Translations under genes and position numbers: made by a program
The notes under the pieces: generated by a model
The model's database searches: none
What the model saw: the letters and a program-made list of their open reading frames with translations, nothing else
Told to the model about the DNA's origin: nothing
Shown here: one piece after another, positions 35,769 through 43,894 of the stretch
Layout of the letters: each line of letters begins with the position of its first letter
How positions within the stretch are numbered: position 1 is the stretch's first letter
NCBI RefSeq assembly: GCF_003324565.1
Contig: NZ_QOLA01000010.1
Coordinates: 186,001 to 250,000, forward strand
From: Streptomyces sp. SDr-06
Lineage (GTDB): Bacteria; Actinomycetota; Actinomycetes; Streptomycetales; Streptomycetaceae
Direction of reading: 5' to 3'
DNA: 64,000 nt

Positions 35769-36266
35769 GTGCCTGGTGAGCGGCTCGACGCGGAGTGGGT
35801 CCGGTCCTGGTGGGAGCAGGCCGACGCGATGCTGACGCGGCTGATGCAGTCTTTTCTCCCGACACACGGCTTCCCGCCCGGCGACAACACGGGGCTGCTC
35901 GCAACCGAGGACACCCATGCGGCGACAAGCGCGCTCGTGGACCTGACCCCGATTCCCTCCGACCTGACCACGCTCTACTGGGTGATCAGCGAGGCTTCCC
36001 TGCCCGACGTCGACAGCGGGTACTTCATCCACTCCCCTGCGATGGCGGCGGGTCACTTCCGCGATTACGGCCCCGCTCCCATTGACGGTGAATTCATCGC
36101 CCTGGTCTTCGCCAGCGACGGCGGGGGCCATCTGTTCGCGATCGGAGACAGCGGACAAGTCTGGAAGTCCACCACGCCCTCCTGGTTCGACGACTTCGAG
36201 GTCGCCGCGCCCAGTTTGCAGGAGTTCCTCGACCAGCTCGCTCGGCGGATCGCGAGCCAGCCCTGA
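35769..36266 (+). CDS. SUKH (SMI1/KNR4)-like protein
   Basis: 165 residues, acidic, no signal peptide. The C-terminal half (IALVFASDGGGHLFAIGDSG, QVWKSTTPSWFDDFEVAAPS, LQEFLDQL) matches the SUKH fold used by many immunity proteins against polymorphic toxins. The N-terminal half is divergent. A GTG start follows GAGGGGG. No cognate toxin is adjacent. The candidate effector at 38896-39879 is 2.6 kb away. The assignment is by pattern and moderately secure. Confidence 0.6.
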   Translation: MPGERLDAEWVRSWWEQADAMLTRLMQSFLPTHGFPPGDNTGLLATEDTHAATSALVDLTPIPSDLTTLYWVISEASLPDVDSGYFIHSPAMAAGHFRDYGPAPIDGEFIALVFASDGGGHLFAIGDSGQVWKSTTPSWFDDFEVAAPSLQEFLDQLARRIASQP

Positions 36267-36273
36267 TCATCGG

Positions 36274-36303
36274 CCGAGGAACGGCCCCGCTCCCCTGCCT
36301 CGG
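36274..36303. terminator. weak bidirectional terminator
   Basis: CCGAGG (36274-36279) pairs with CCTCGG (36298-36303) between convergent genes. Confidence 0.35.
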
Positions 36304-36315
36304 AAGCTGTCGGGT

Positions 36316-38784
36316 TCAGGAACGCGCAAGCCGGGCCGCGAGATAGGGCGCGGTCGCGCTGCGGCGGGACTTCGCCACCTTGACCGGCGGGCCCGCCACG
36401 ACCACCCGGCCGCCCGCGTCGCCACCGCCCGGCCCGAGGTCGATGACCCAGTCGGCGGTGGCGATCGTGTCCAGGTCGTGCTCGACGAGTACGACCGTGT
36501 TGCCCGCGTCGACGAGCCGGTGCAACTGCCGCAGCAGCAGTGCGATGTCCGAGGTATGCAACCCCGCCGTCGGCTCGTCGAGCAGGTAGAGGGCGTGCCC
36601 GCGGCGAGCCCGTTGCAGTTCGGTGGCCAGCTTGATGCGTTGCGCCTCACCGCCGCTGAGTTCCGTCGCCGGCTGGCCAAGACGCAGGTACCCCAGTCCC
36701 ACCTCGCGCAGCGTCTCCAGGCTGCGCGAGGCGGCCGGGACGCCGGACAGGAACTCGGCGGCGGCATCGACGGAGAGCGCCAGCACATCCGCGATGTTCT
36801 TGCCCCGATGGGTGACTTCCAGCGTCTCGGCGTTGTACCGAGCACCATGGCAGTCCGGGCACGGCGCGTACGTGCCGGGCAGGAACAGCAGTTCCACCGC
36901 GACGAAGCCTTCGCCCTGGCAGGTCTCGCACCGTCCTTCGGGGACGTTGAAGGAGAACCGTCCGGCCCCATAGCCGCGCACCCTGGCCTCGTCCGTCGCC
37001 GCGTACAGCTTGCGCACCGCGTCGAACATGCCGGTGTACGTGGCCAGGTTCGACCGTGGGGTGCGGCCGATGGGGCGCTGGTCGACCAGGACCAGCCGGT
37101 CGAACGACTCGACGCCCGACGCCTCCTGGACGTCGACCTCCAGCAGCGCCTCGTCGGGCCCCTCGGGTACGAGCCCGAGGTGGCCGCGGACGACCTCGGC
37201 GAGCACCTGCGTCACCAGCGTCGACTTTCCGGAGCCGGACACGCCCGTCACCGCCGTCATCACGCACAGCGGCACCTCGACGGAGACGTCGCGCAGATTG
37301 TGGCGGGAGACGCCGCGCAGACGCAGCCAACCGTGCGGGGTGCGCGGGCGGTGGTCGAGCGGCTCGGCGCGCCCGAACAGGTACCGGCTCGTGGCCGACT
37401 CCCCGATCCGCTCAAGACCGGCGACCGGGCCGCTGTACAGCACGCGTCCGCCGCCCTCCCCCGCGCCGGGACCGATGTCGACCACCCAGTCCGCCCGCCG
37501 TACGACGTCCATGTCGTGCTCCACGACGAACAGCGAGTTGCCCGCCGCCTTGAGGCGGTCCAGGACGTCGAGCAGCGGTTCGGCGTCCGCCGGGTGGAGG
37601 CCCGCGGAGGGCTCGTCGAGGACGTAGACGACGCCGAACAACCCCGAGCGCAGCTGCGTGGCGATCCGCAGGCGCTGCGCCTCGCCGGGTGACAGGGACG
37701 TCGAGCGGCGCCCGAGGCTGAGATATCCAAGGCCGAGATCGAGCAGTACGTTGACGCGAGCGACGAGATCGCCGCAGATCCGGACCGCGACCTCGGTCGT
37801 CTCACCGGACCGGGCGGTCGCCGTGGTGGCGCCGGCCTCGGACCGTCTCGCGACGGGCCGCAGCAGCGGGACCACCTCGGTGAACGGCATGGCATTGATC
37901 TCGGCGATGGAACATCCGGCGAAGGTCACGGCGAGCGCCTCCGGCCGCAGTCCGCTGCCGTGACACTCGGGGCAGGGCACGCTCCGCACGAACCGGAGCG
38001 CCCGTTCGCGCATCCTCTCGCTCTTGGAGTCCGCCAGGACGTGCATGACGTGCTTGCGGGCGCTCCAGAACGTGCCCTGGTAGCCGTAGTCGATGCGGCC
38101 CTCCTCCGGCTCGATGTACACGGAGGGCTGCTCGTCCGTGTACAGCAGCCAGTCGCGGTCCTTCTTCCTGAGCCTGCGCCACGGCCGGTCGACATCGATG
38201 CCCAGGCCGCTCACGATGCTGCGCAGGTTGGCGCCCTGCCAGGCGCCCGGCCACGCCGCGATGGCGCCCTCGCGGATGCTCAGCGAGGGGTCCGGGACCA
38301 GCAGGTCCTCGGCCACGTCGTGCACCACGCCAAGGCCGTGGCACTCCGCGCAGGCCCCGGCCGCGGTGTTCGGTGAGAACGACTCGGCCTCCAGCCGGGC
38401 GGCCCCGGGCGGGTACGTGCCGGCGCGGGAGTACAGCATGCGCAGCAGATTGGACAGCGTGGTGATCGTCCCGACCGTCGAGCGCGAGCTGGGTGACCCG
38501 CGCCGCTGCTGCAGGGCCACGGCGGGCGGCAGCCCCGTGATCTCCTGGACGTGCGGCGCACCGACCTGCTGCAACAGCCTCCGGGCGTACGGTGCCACGG
38601 ACTCGAAGTAGCGGCGCTGGGCTTCCGCGTACAGCGTGCCGAACGCGAGCGAGGACTTGCCCGAACCGGAAACGCCGGTGAAGGCGACCATCGCGTCCCG
38701 TGGCACGTCGACATCGACGTTCCGCAGATTGTTCTCACTGGCACCGCGCACGTGCACGAAAGGGTCGCTCGCTTCCTTGGTCAC
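36316..38784 (-). CDS. UvrA-like excinuclease ABC protein, short class
   Basis: 822 residues, shorter than canonical UvrA (about 940-1000). Two ABC modules are present: Walker A GVSGSGKSSLAF near residue 38 and GVSGSGKSTLVT near 510, with signatures LSPGEAQRLRIATQL and LSGGEAQRIKLATEL. Cys pairs of the UvrA zinc modules are retained (CAECHGLG, CPECHGSG, CETCQGEG, CPDCHGAR). The size and lack of an adjacent uvrB/uvrC fit the UvrA2/DrrC-type proteins linked to DNA-damaging-drug tolerance. The GTG at 38784 is the annotated start; TAGGCA lies 6 nt upstream on the minus strand. Confidence 0.85.
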   Translation of the reverse strand: MTKEASDPFVHVRGASENNLRNVDVDVPRDAMVAFTGVSGSGKSSLAFGTLYAEAQRRYFESVAPYARRLLQQVGAPHVQEITGLPPAVALQQRRGSPSSRSTVGTITTLSNLLRMLYSRAGTYPPGAARLEAESFSPNTAAGACAECHGLGVVHDVAEDLLVPDPSLSIREGAIAAWPGAWQGANLRSIVSGLGIDVDRPWRRLRKKDRDWLLYTDEQPSVYIEPEEGRIDYGYQGTFWSARKHVMHVLADSKSERMRERALRFVRSVPCPECHGSGLRPEALAVTFAGCSIAEINAMPFTEVVPLLRPVARRSEAGATTATARSGETTEVAVRICGDLVARVNVLLDLGLGYLSLGRRSTSLSPGEAQRLRIATQLRSGLFGVVYVLDEPSAGLHPADAEPLLDVLDRLKAAGNSLFVVEHDMDVVRRADWVVDIGPGAGEGGGRVLYSGPVAGLERIGESATSRYLFGRAEPLDHRPRTPHGWLRLRGVSRHNLRDVSVEVPLCVMTAVTGVSGSGKSTLVTQVLAEVVRGHLGLVPEGPDEALLEVDVQEASGVESFDRLVLVDQRPIGRTPRSNLATYTGMFDAVRKLYAATDEARVRGYGAGRFSFNVPEGRCETCQGEGFVAVELLFLPGTYAPCPDCHGARYNAETLEVTHRGKNIADVLALSVDAAAEFLSGVPAASRSLETLREVGLGYLRLGQPATELSGGEAQRIKLATELQRARRGHALYLLDEPTAGLHTSDIALLLRQLHRLVDAGNTVVLVEHDLDTIATADWVIDLGPGGGDAGGRVVVAGPPVKVAKSRRSATAPYLAARLARS

Positions 38785-38895
38785 CCTTCCTGCCTACCTG
38801 ATCACACCGGGAACCGCGCGCCACGCTCCGCCACCGGGCGCTGCCCACCGCGGACGGCCACCCGACCCCGCGGTTCGAGGCCGGCCGAAGCCCGC

Positions 38896-39879
38896 TCACT
38901 CCAGCTCGAAACGCGGGCCCTGGGGTGCGGCGGCAGCCGCTGGAGCGGCGACGGCGAGCACCGGGGCCTTTCGGTGGTTCTCCCAGACCTCGTCCGGCTC
39001 CGACTCCGTCTCGCTGTCGCTGTCGTCCGCCACCTTGATGTGCGGCCCCTTCCGGGCAACCTTCCGCTCCTCGTTGAACTGCTTGATGGCGTCCTGGAGC
39101 AGGTTCGGGTTCTCCAGAAGCGGCAGTCTCAGTCCCGGGGCATCGAGGCCGGTGGCGGCCTTGTACAGGCCGCGGGCGAAGCTGGTGCAGTTGTAGGTAG
39201 CCAAGTTGTAGTCCCGATTGGCCCGCGCGTACTCCCGGACCTTCTGGGCCTGCCCTTCGGTGAGACCGACGGGGTCCAGCTTCGCGGTCGCCTCGGACGG
39301 CTGGTCGTAGTTCGTTCTCACCTCACCGCGCACGGTCTTGAGCGCACCGGCCGCGTTGATCCTCTGCGCCGGGAAGAACCCGTACGTGGTGCAGTGCGCC
39401 TTGCGGCCCGGCTCCTTTTTGTACAGCGCGACCCAGGCGTGGCCGAAGCCTCCCCCGGAGAATTCGGTTCGGTGGGTCCTGCTGGTCTTGCTCACCTGGA
39501 TCTGCAGCAGGTACTGGGGCTCGTTCGGCAGCTCGGTTTCCGCCTGTCCGGAAGGGGCCAGGGCTTCGACGGGCCCGGCCGCGGCCGGCGCGGCCATCCG
39601 CTCGGCCGACTCCTCCTGCGGTACTCGTTGAAGAACAGCAGCCCGCTTGCGCTGCACCTGCCGTATCTGCGCGGAGTCCGTCCGGGCCTCCCCCGCCCGC
39701 TCCGGCGTCCAGCGATGGCCCGCCTGACGGAGCATCTGCACGACGGCCGCATTGCCCGCCCCCGCCTGAAGAGAAGGAAGCCCCACCGGCATGGGGTGGG
39801 CTGGGGCCTGCGCCCGCGCCGGCGCGAGGCCGGGCTGCCGCCTGGTGTCGTTGGTACGGCTGTGCTCGTTGGCGTGCAT
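38896..39879 (-). CDS. candidate secreted effector with AGNAAVVQML leader and His/Cys hydrolase-like domain
   Basis: 327 residues. Residues 1-125 are disordered and carry LQAGAGNAAVVQMLRQAGH (38-55), a motif typical of DUF4157-type proteins and putative cargo of extracellular contractile injection systems. Residues about 125-250 form a domain with H147 in GGFGHAWVALYKK and C231 in YNCTSFARGLYKAATG, with ahead of the latter a charged helix; this is the layout of papain-like NlpC/P60 or DUF4105-type hydrolases. The tail is acidic then Ala/Pro-rich. No signal peptide. AAGGG precedes the ATG at 39879. No injection-system genes lie in the window. Activity is inferred, not shown. Confidence 0.6.
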   Translation of the reverse strand: MHANEHSRTNDTRRQPGLAPARAQAPAHPMPVGLPSLQAGAGNAAVVQMLRQAGHRWTPERAGEARTDSAQIRQVQRKRAAVLQRVPQEESAERMAAPAAAGPVEALAPSGQAETELPNEPQYLLQIQVSKTSRTHRTEFSGGGFGHAWVALYKKEPGRKAHCTTYGFFPAQRINAAGALKTVRGEVRTNYDQPSEATAKLDPVGLTEGQAQKVREYARANRDYNLATYNCTSFARGLYKAATGLDAPGLRLPLLENPNLLQDAIKQFNEERKVARKGPHIKVADDSDSETESEPDEVWENHRKAPVLAVAAPAAAAAPQGPRFELE

Positions 39880-40123
39880 GCGAGCCCTTCAGGAGGTGGC
39901 GGCACGGGCAGAGTGCAGGATGCCGGTGCCCGTCCGTCGGCCGCGCAGGCCTCCGGCGAGCAGCACCCCAGGCATGGAAAGGATCTCATCCCTCGCCAAC
40001 GTTGTACTAGCGCCGCCCCATGCCCGCGCTCTGGGGGCGTTAGCCCGGCGGCGAGCGGACGGGCCCATACGGGCCCCATGCTGCACGCCCGCTCGCGCCG
40101 GGCGTCGTACCCGTCGGGAACAC

Positions 40124-40161
40124 ATGTGCTGGAAAGCGTCCTTGAACGCTTTCCAGCACAT
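40124..40161. terminator. strong terminator after subtilisin gene
   Basis: A perfect 16-bp stem (ATGTGCTGGAAAGCGT 40124-40139, its complement 40146-40161) with a 6-nt loop lies 20 bp beyond the protease stop. It has no T run. It separates the protease from the effector gene on the same strand. Confidence 0.85.
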
Positions 40162-40180
40162 CGCGGTCATGCCGGGATCG

Positions 40181-43100
40181 TCACTTGCCGTAGTACGCGT
40201 TGTGAATCGTCAGCGTCGAGCGGTTGCCCTGTTTGTCCGTGACATCGGCGAGGAACGAGATGCCCTTGTCCTTCGCCGGGTTCTTCACGGTGATCCTGCC
40301 GTTCTCGACCTTCACGAGCTGCCAGGTCTTCCCGTCGTCGTAGCTGACGGACACGGTGAGCGATCCGAGATTCCGGCCCGCCGCCGCGCCCTGCACGGTG
40401 ACGGGGACCTGGACCGACTTGCCCGCGGGGGCGCGCGAGGCGAGGTCGACGGGAACCGCGAAGCGGACCGTGGACACCGGCAGAGCCGTGGTCGCGGTGA
40501 CCTGCTGGGAGCGGAACGTGAAGCTGGTGTCGACGCGGGTGGTGGCCGCGGCGACCTTCGCCGAACGCTCGACGGAGGTCGTCAGCCGGTACTCGGCGTC
40601 GGCCGCGTCGACGTGGAAGGGCTCCTGGCCGCTCAACGGGTCGTTGTTCTCGCCCACCTTGACCCCGTCGCGGTACAGCACCGACGTGGCCGACGTGTAC
40701 GTCGTGAAGCCCGTATGCCCCGTGCCGTCGGCGAACAGCGGCAGGGAGCCGACGAGCTGCTGTTCGCCCGTGGCCGGGTCGGGGGCGGTGCGGAAGACGC
40801 CCGCCTTCGCGCCCAGGAGCGGGCCGAAGACGCCGGTGTTGAAGGTCTCCTGGTACGTCCTGCCCGTCTCGTAGCGCTTCGGCTCAGGCATCTCGTAGGC
40901 CCCGTCGAAGGCGGGATAGCCTCCCCGGCCCGGCTCGCCCAGCTGGTTGAGCCTGGTCAGCCAGGTGACGCCGTCGGCCGTGGAGACGTACAGGGTGCGC
41001 GTACCCGGCGCCGGCTGCGGCGCCGAGTACCCGGTGCCTTCCGGCGCGCCCGGCAGATGCGAGAACGGAGAGACAAGGGCGGTCTTGCCGGGAGCGGAAG
41101 CGCCGATGGCGACCTTGACTGTCGCCAGCTCGTCCGCCTTCACGTGCTTGGTGTAGCCGGTGGCGGCCTTCTGCGTCCTGCCGCCGAAGGCCACCGAGTA
41201 CTGGGAGGTGGCGTCCTTGAGGAAGTGCGCGTCCCAGGTCTGCAGGAGCGAGCCGTCGGTGACGGCCGGACCCATGTGGGCGGTCCGGAAGTTGGTGAAC
41301 CCTCTCAGGACCCAGCCGTTGCCGACGTTGCCGATCTCGGTCGCGCGCTCGTAGTAAGTCCCGGCGTAGTCGGCCGTGTTGAGGCCGGGCACGGTGATGT
41401 CCACCGGCTTGGTGGTGCGCGCGTCGGCGGTCACCGTGGTGTCGCCGGAGACGTCCAGCTTGGGCTGGGCGATCCAGTCGGTGCCCTTCGTGAGGTCCGA
41501 CGGGTCCTGGTAGACGGCCGCGTTGAACGTGTACGAGCCCTTGGGCACGCGGATCTTGTGGGTACCGGGCTCGTTGGCGATGCGGGCCTGGAAGCCCTTG
41601 CCCAAGCCGGACACGCCGATCAGGGTGCTGGTGAAGTTCCGCGCGTCCGAGCCGTCGCGGTCGATGGTCCTCAGGGTCAGGTCGTAGGACTCCGCCTCGC
41701 GCACGGCCACCGCGGCCGTGCGAACGGACTGGCCTGCTCCCACGGCGGTGACATAGCCCGAGTAGGTGCCGTCGGCGCCGCCGATCCTGGTGTCGGCGGT
41801 CAGATCGACCTCGGCCCTGCCGCCGGCGGGCACGGTCACCTTGGTGGCACCGAGCGCGAAGAACCCCGCCGGGGCCTGCCTGCCCGCCGGGTCCAGGGCC
41901 GACACCGCCAGGTCAAGGGTGACGTCGCTGGTCCCGAGGTTGCGGTAGCCGACCTTTTTGGTGAGGGGCTGGTCGTCGGTGTGCGGCCACTGCGCCGTGC
42001 CGAAGCTCAGCGAGACCGGATCGGCGATCACGCTCTGGCTCAGCGCCTTGTCGACCTGGATACGACCGGAGCCCTGTTGGAAGGCAGTGTAGTCGCCGCC
42101 CTTGGCGGACGCGGTCAACGCGCCCTTGAGCTCGGTGGACTTCCAGTCCGGGTGCTGCTGCTTCAGGATCGCCGCCGCGCCCGCCACGTGCGGGGTGGCC
42201 ATGGAGGTGCCGTCGATCTGCAGATAGCCGGGGGCCGGGTGCGGTGTACCGGGGCGGGTGTCGATCGCGCTGCCGGTGGCGGCGGCCGCGGTGATGGCGA
42301 CGCCGGGCGCGGTCACATCCGGCTTCACCGCGCCGTCGCCGGCGCGGGGGCCGGTGCTGGAGAAGGGCGCCAGCCTGTCGTTCTTGTCGACGGCCCCGAC
42401 GGTCAGCGCGGCGTCTGCGCTGCCCGGCGAGTCCAGCGTGGAGCCACCCCCCTCGCCTTCGTTGCCCGCCGCGACGGCGAACAGGATCCCCTTCTCGGCG
42501 GACAGCTTGTTGACCATCTCCTCCATCGGGTCCACGCCGGGTGAATCCGGGCTGCCGAGGCTGAGGTTGACCACGTCCGCGCCCTCGGCGGCGGCCCACT
42601 CCATGCCCGCGATGATGCTGGAGTCGTCCCCGTTGCCCTGGTCGTTCAGCACCTTGCCGCTGATGACCTTGGCGCCGGGAGCGACGCCCTTGTACGTCCC
42701 GCCCGACTTGGCGCCCGTACCGGCGGCGATCGAGGCCACGTGCGTGCCGTGTCCGACGTGGTCCGCGGTGTCGGGGGACGCGGAGAAGTTCTTTTCGGCG
42801 ACGACCTGGGTCTTCAGGTCGTCATGGGTGGTGTCGACGCCGGTGTCGAGGACGGCGATCTTGATGCCCTTGCCGTCGAACCCGGCCTCCCACGCCTTGT
42901 CGGCGCCGATCTGCTTGACGCTGCGGTCCAGGCTCGCCGTGCGCACCCCGTCCAACCACACCTTGCTGATGCCGGAGGCGGTGGCGCGCACGCCGCTCTT
43001 CTGCGGGCTGGTCAGCGTCTCCCACACCCTGGCCACGTCGTCCTGCGACGTATGGATGGCGTCGGCGTTGAGGGTGGGCAACGTGCGCCGCACCTGCGTG

Positions 43101-43603
43101 TCACCGGCCGAGCGCACCACGGCCCGCGCGGCTCCGGCAGCACCCGCGTCGTACTGCACGATCAGGTTGAGTCCGTCGCCCTGGCTCCGGCGCAGCAGCG
43201 GGTTGGTCAACTCCTTCACGTCGAAGAGCCGCTGGTCCACCTTCCCCGCGGCGATCAGGCGCTGCGCGTCGCCGGGCACCAGCAGGGTGTGGCCCTGGAA
43301 CCGCTGGACCTGTACGGGGATGCGTTCACGGCCCTTCGCGGGCTCGAAGCGCACCACCTGCCCCGTGGCCCCCACCACCACGTGGTCACCCGTGATGAGC
43401 TCGATCCGCCGCATGCCCTGTGCGAGGTCGGCGATCGGCGCACCCGGGGTGGCCGATGGGGCAGAGGGCCGCGCAGCGGCGGTGGTCACGGCCGGCGCGA
43501 CCAGGCCCGTGACGAGAGCCACCGACAGGGTGGCCGTGATGGTGAGCAGGGCACGGGGTGCGGCCCCGGTGCTGCATTGGAGATTGCGTATGCGTCTGGA
43601 CAA
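40181..43603 (-). CDS. large secreted S8 (subtilisin) serine protease
   Basis: 1140 residues. A signal peptide is followed by a propeptide-like region (to about 235) and the subtilase domain (about 240-520). The triad is D253 in IAVLDTGVD, H285 in HGTHVAS and S467 in GTSMATPHVAG, with the oxyanion Asn in AAGNEGEGGG. The remaining ~600 residues are beta-rich and probably mediate substrate or wall interaction. The TTG at 43603 is chosen because AGGAGG (43611-43616 on the minus strand) is 7 nt upstream, and it places the signal peptide at the N-terminus. Divergent from the nSTAND gene with an inverted repeat between. Confidence 0.9.
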   Translation of the reverse strand: MSRRIRNLQCSTGAAPRALLTITATLSVALVTGLVAPAVTTAAARPSAPSATPGAPIADLAQGMRRIELITGDHVVVGATGQVVRFEPAKGRERIPVQVQRFQGHTLLVPGDAQRLIAAGKVDQRLFDVKELTNPLLRRSQGDGLNLIVQYDAGAAGAARAVVRSAGDTQVRRTLPTLNADAIHTSQDDVARVWETLTSPQKSGVRATASGISKVWLDGVRTASLDRSVKQIGADKAWEAGFDGKGIKIAVLDTGVDTTHDDLKTQVVAEKNFSASPDTADHVGHGTHVASIAAGTGAKSGGTYKGVAPGAKVISGKVLNDQGNGDDSSIIAGMEWAAAEGADVVNLSLGSPDSPGVDPMEEMVNKLSAEKGILFAVAAGNEGEGGGSTLDSPGSADAALTVGAVDKNDRLAPFSSTGPRAGDGAVKPDVTAPGVAITAAAATGSAIDTRPGTPHPAPGYLQIDGTSMATPHVAGAAAILKQQHPDWKSTELKGALTASAKGGDYTAFQQGSGRIQVDKALSQSVIADPVSLSFGTAQWPHTDDQPLTKKVGYRNLGTSDVTLDLAVSALDPAGRQAPAGFFALGATKVTVPAGGRAEVDLTADTRIGGADGTYSGYVTAVGAGQSVRTAAVAVREAESYDLTLRTIDRDGSDARNFTSTLIGVSGLGKGFQARIANEPGTHKIRVPKGSYTFNAAVYQDPSDLTKGTDWIAQPKLDVSGDTTVTADARTTKPVDITVPGLNTADYAGTYYERATEIGNVGNGWVLRGFTNFRTAHMGPAVTDGSLLQTWDAHFLKDATSQYSVAFGGRTQKAATGYTKHVKADELATVKVAIGASAPGKTALVSPFSHLPGAPEGTGYSAPQPAPGTRTLYVSTADGVTWLTRLNQLGEPGRGGYPAFDGAYEMPEPKRYETGRTYQETFNTGVFGPLLGAKAGVFRTAPDPATGEQQLVGSLPLFADGTGHTGFTTYTSATSVLYRDGVKVGENNDPLSGQEPFHVDAADAEYRLTTSVERSAKVAAATTRVDTSFTFRSQQVTATTALPVSTVRFAVPVDLASRAPAGKSVQVPVTVQGAAAGRNLGSLTVSVSYDDGKTWQLVKVENGRITVKNPAKDKGISFLADVTDKQGNRSTLTIHNAYYGK

Positions 43604-43769
43604 CTGCGTTCCTCCTGGGGGTGGTGTGCGCCGGTACACGCCTCGCGGGCCCCGCACGGGTCCTGCGAAGCGCGGCGCGGCGCCACCGGGGCACACCCGC
43701 GCCCAAGGGGGAGGGGGCGGCCGTCCGGCGACACCGTGGCGCTGACGAGCAGCAGTTCACCGGGTCGGG

Positions 43770-43807
43770 AGTTGTTCAGCAGCCCCCTTCCGAACGGCTG
43801 AACAACT
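43770..43807. repeat. 11-bp inverted repeat in divergent promoter region
   Basis: AGTTGTTCAGC (43770-43780) and GCTGAACAACT (43797-43807) match perfectly around a 16-bp spacer. It lies between the subtilisin (minus) and XRE-nSTAND (plus) genes and is a good candidate operator or promoter-pair feature. Confidence 0.7.
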
Positions 43808-43894
43808 GAGACGCATGTGGCCGATGGGGCTCTTGTGGCGTGGAAGTGGTGGTTCCTACGCTGGCCGGGGCTTGATCGACTGGGTGGGAGCGGT

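Noticed and set aside
43817..43894. Earlier start of the nSTAND protein at 43817
   Set aside because: The added residues are Trp-rich and unlike the family, and a ribosome site precedes the GTG at 43895.
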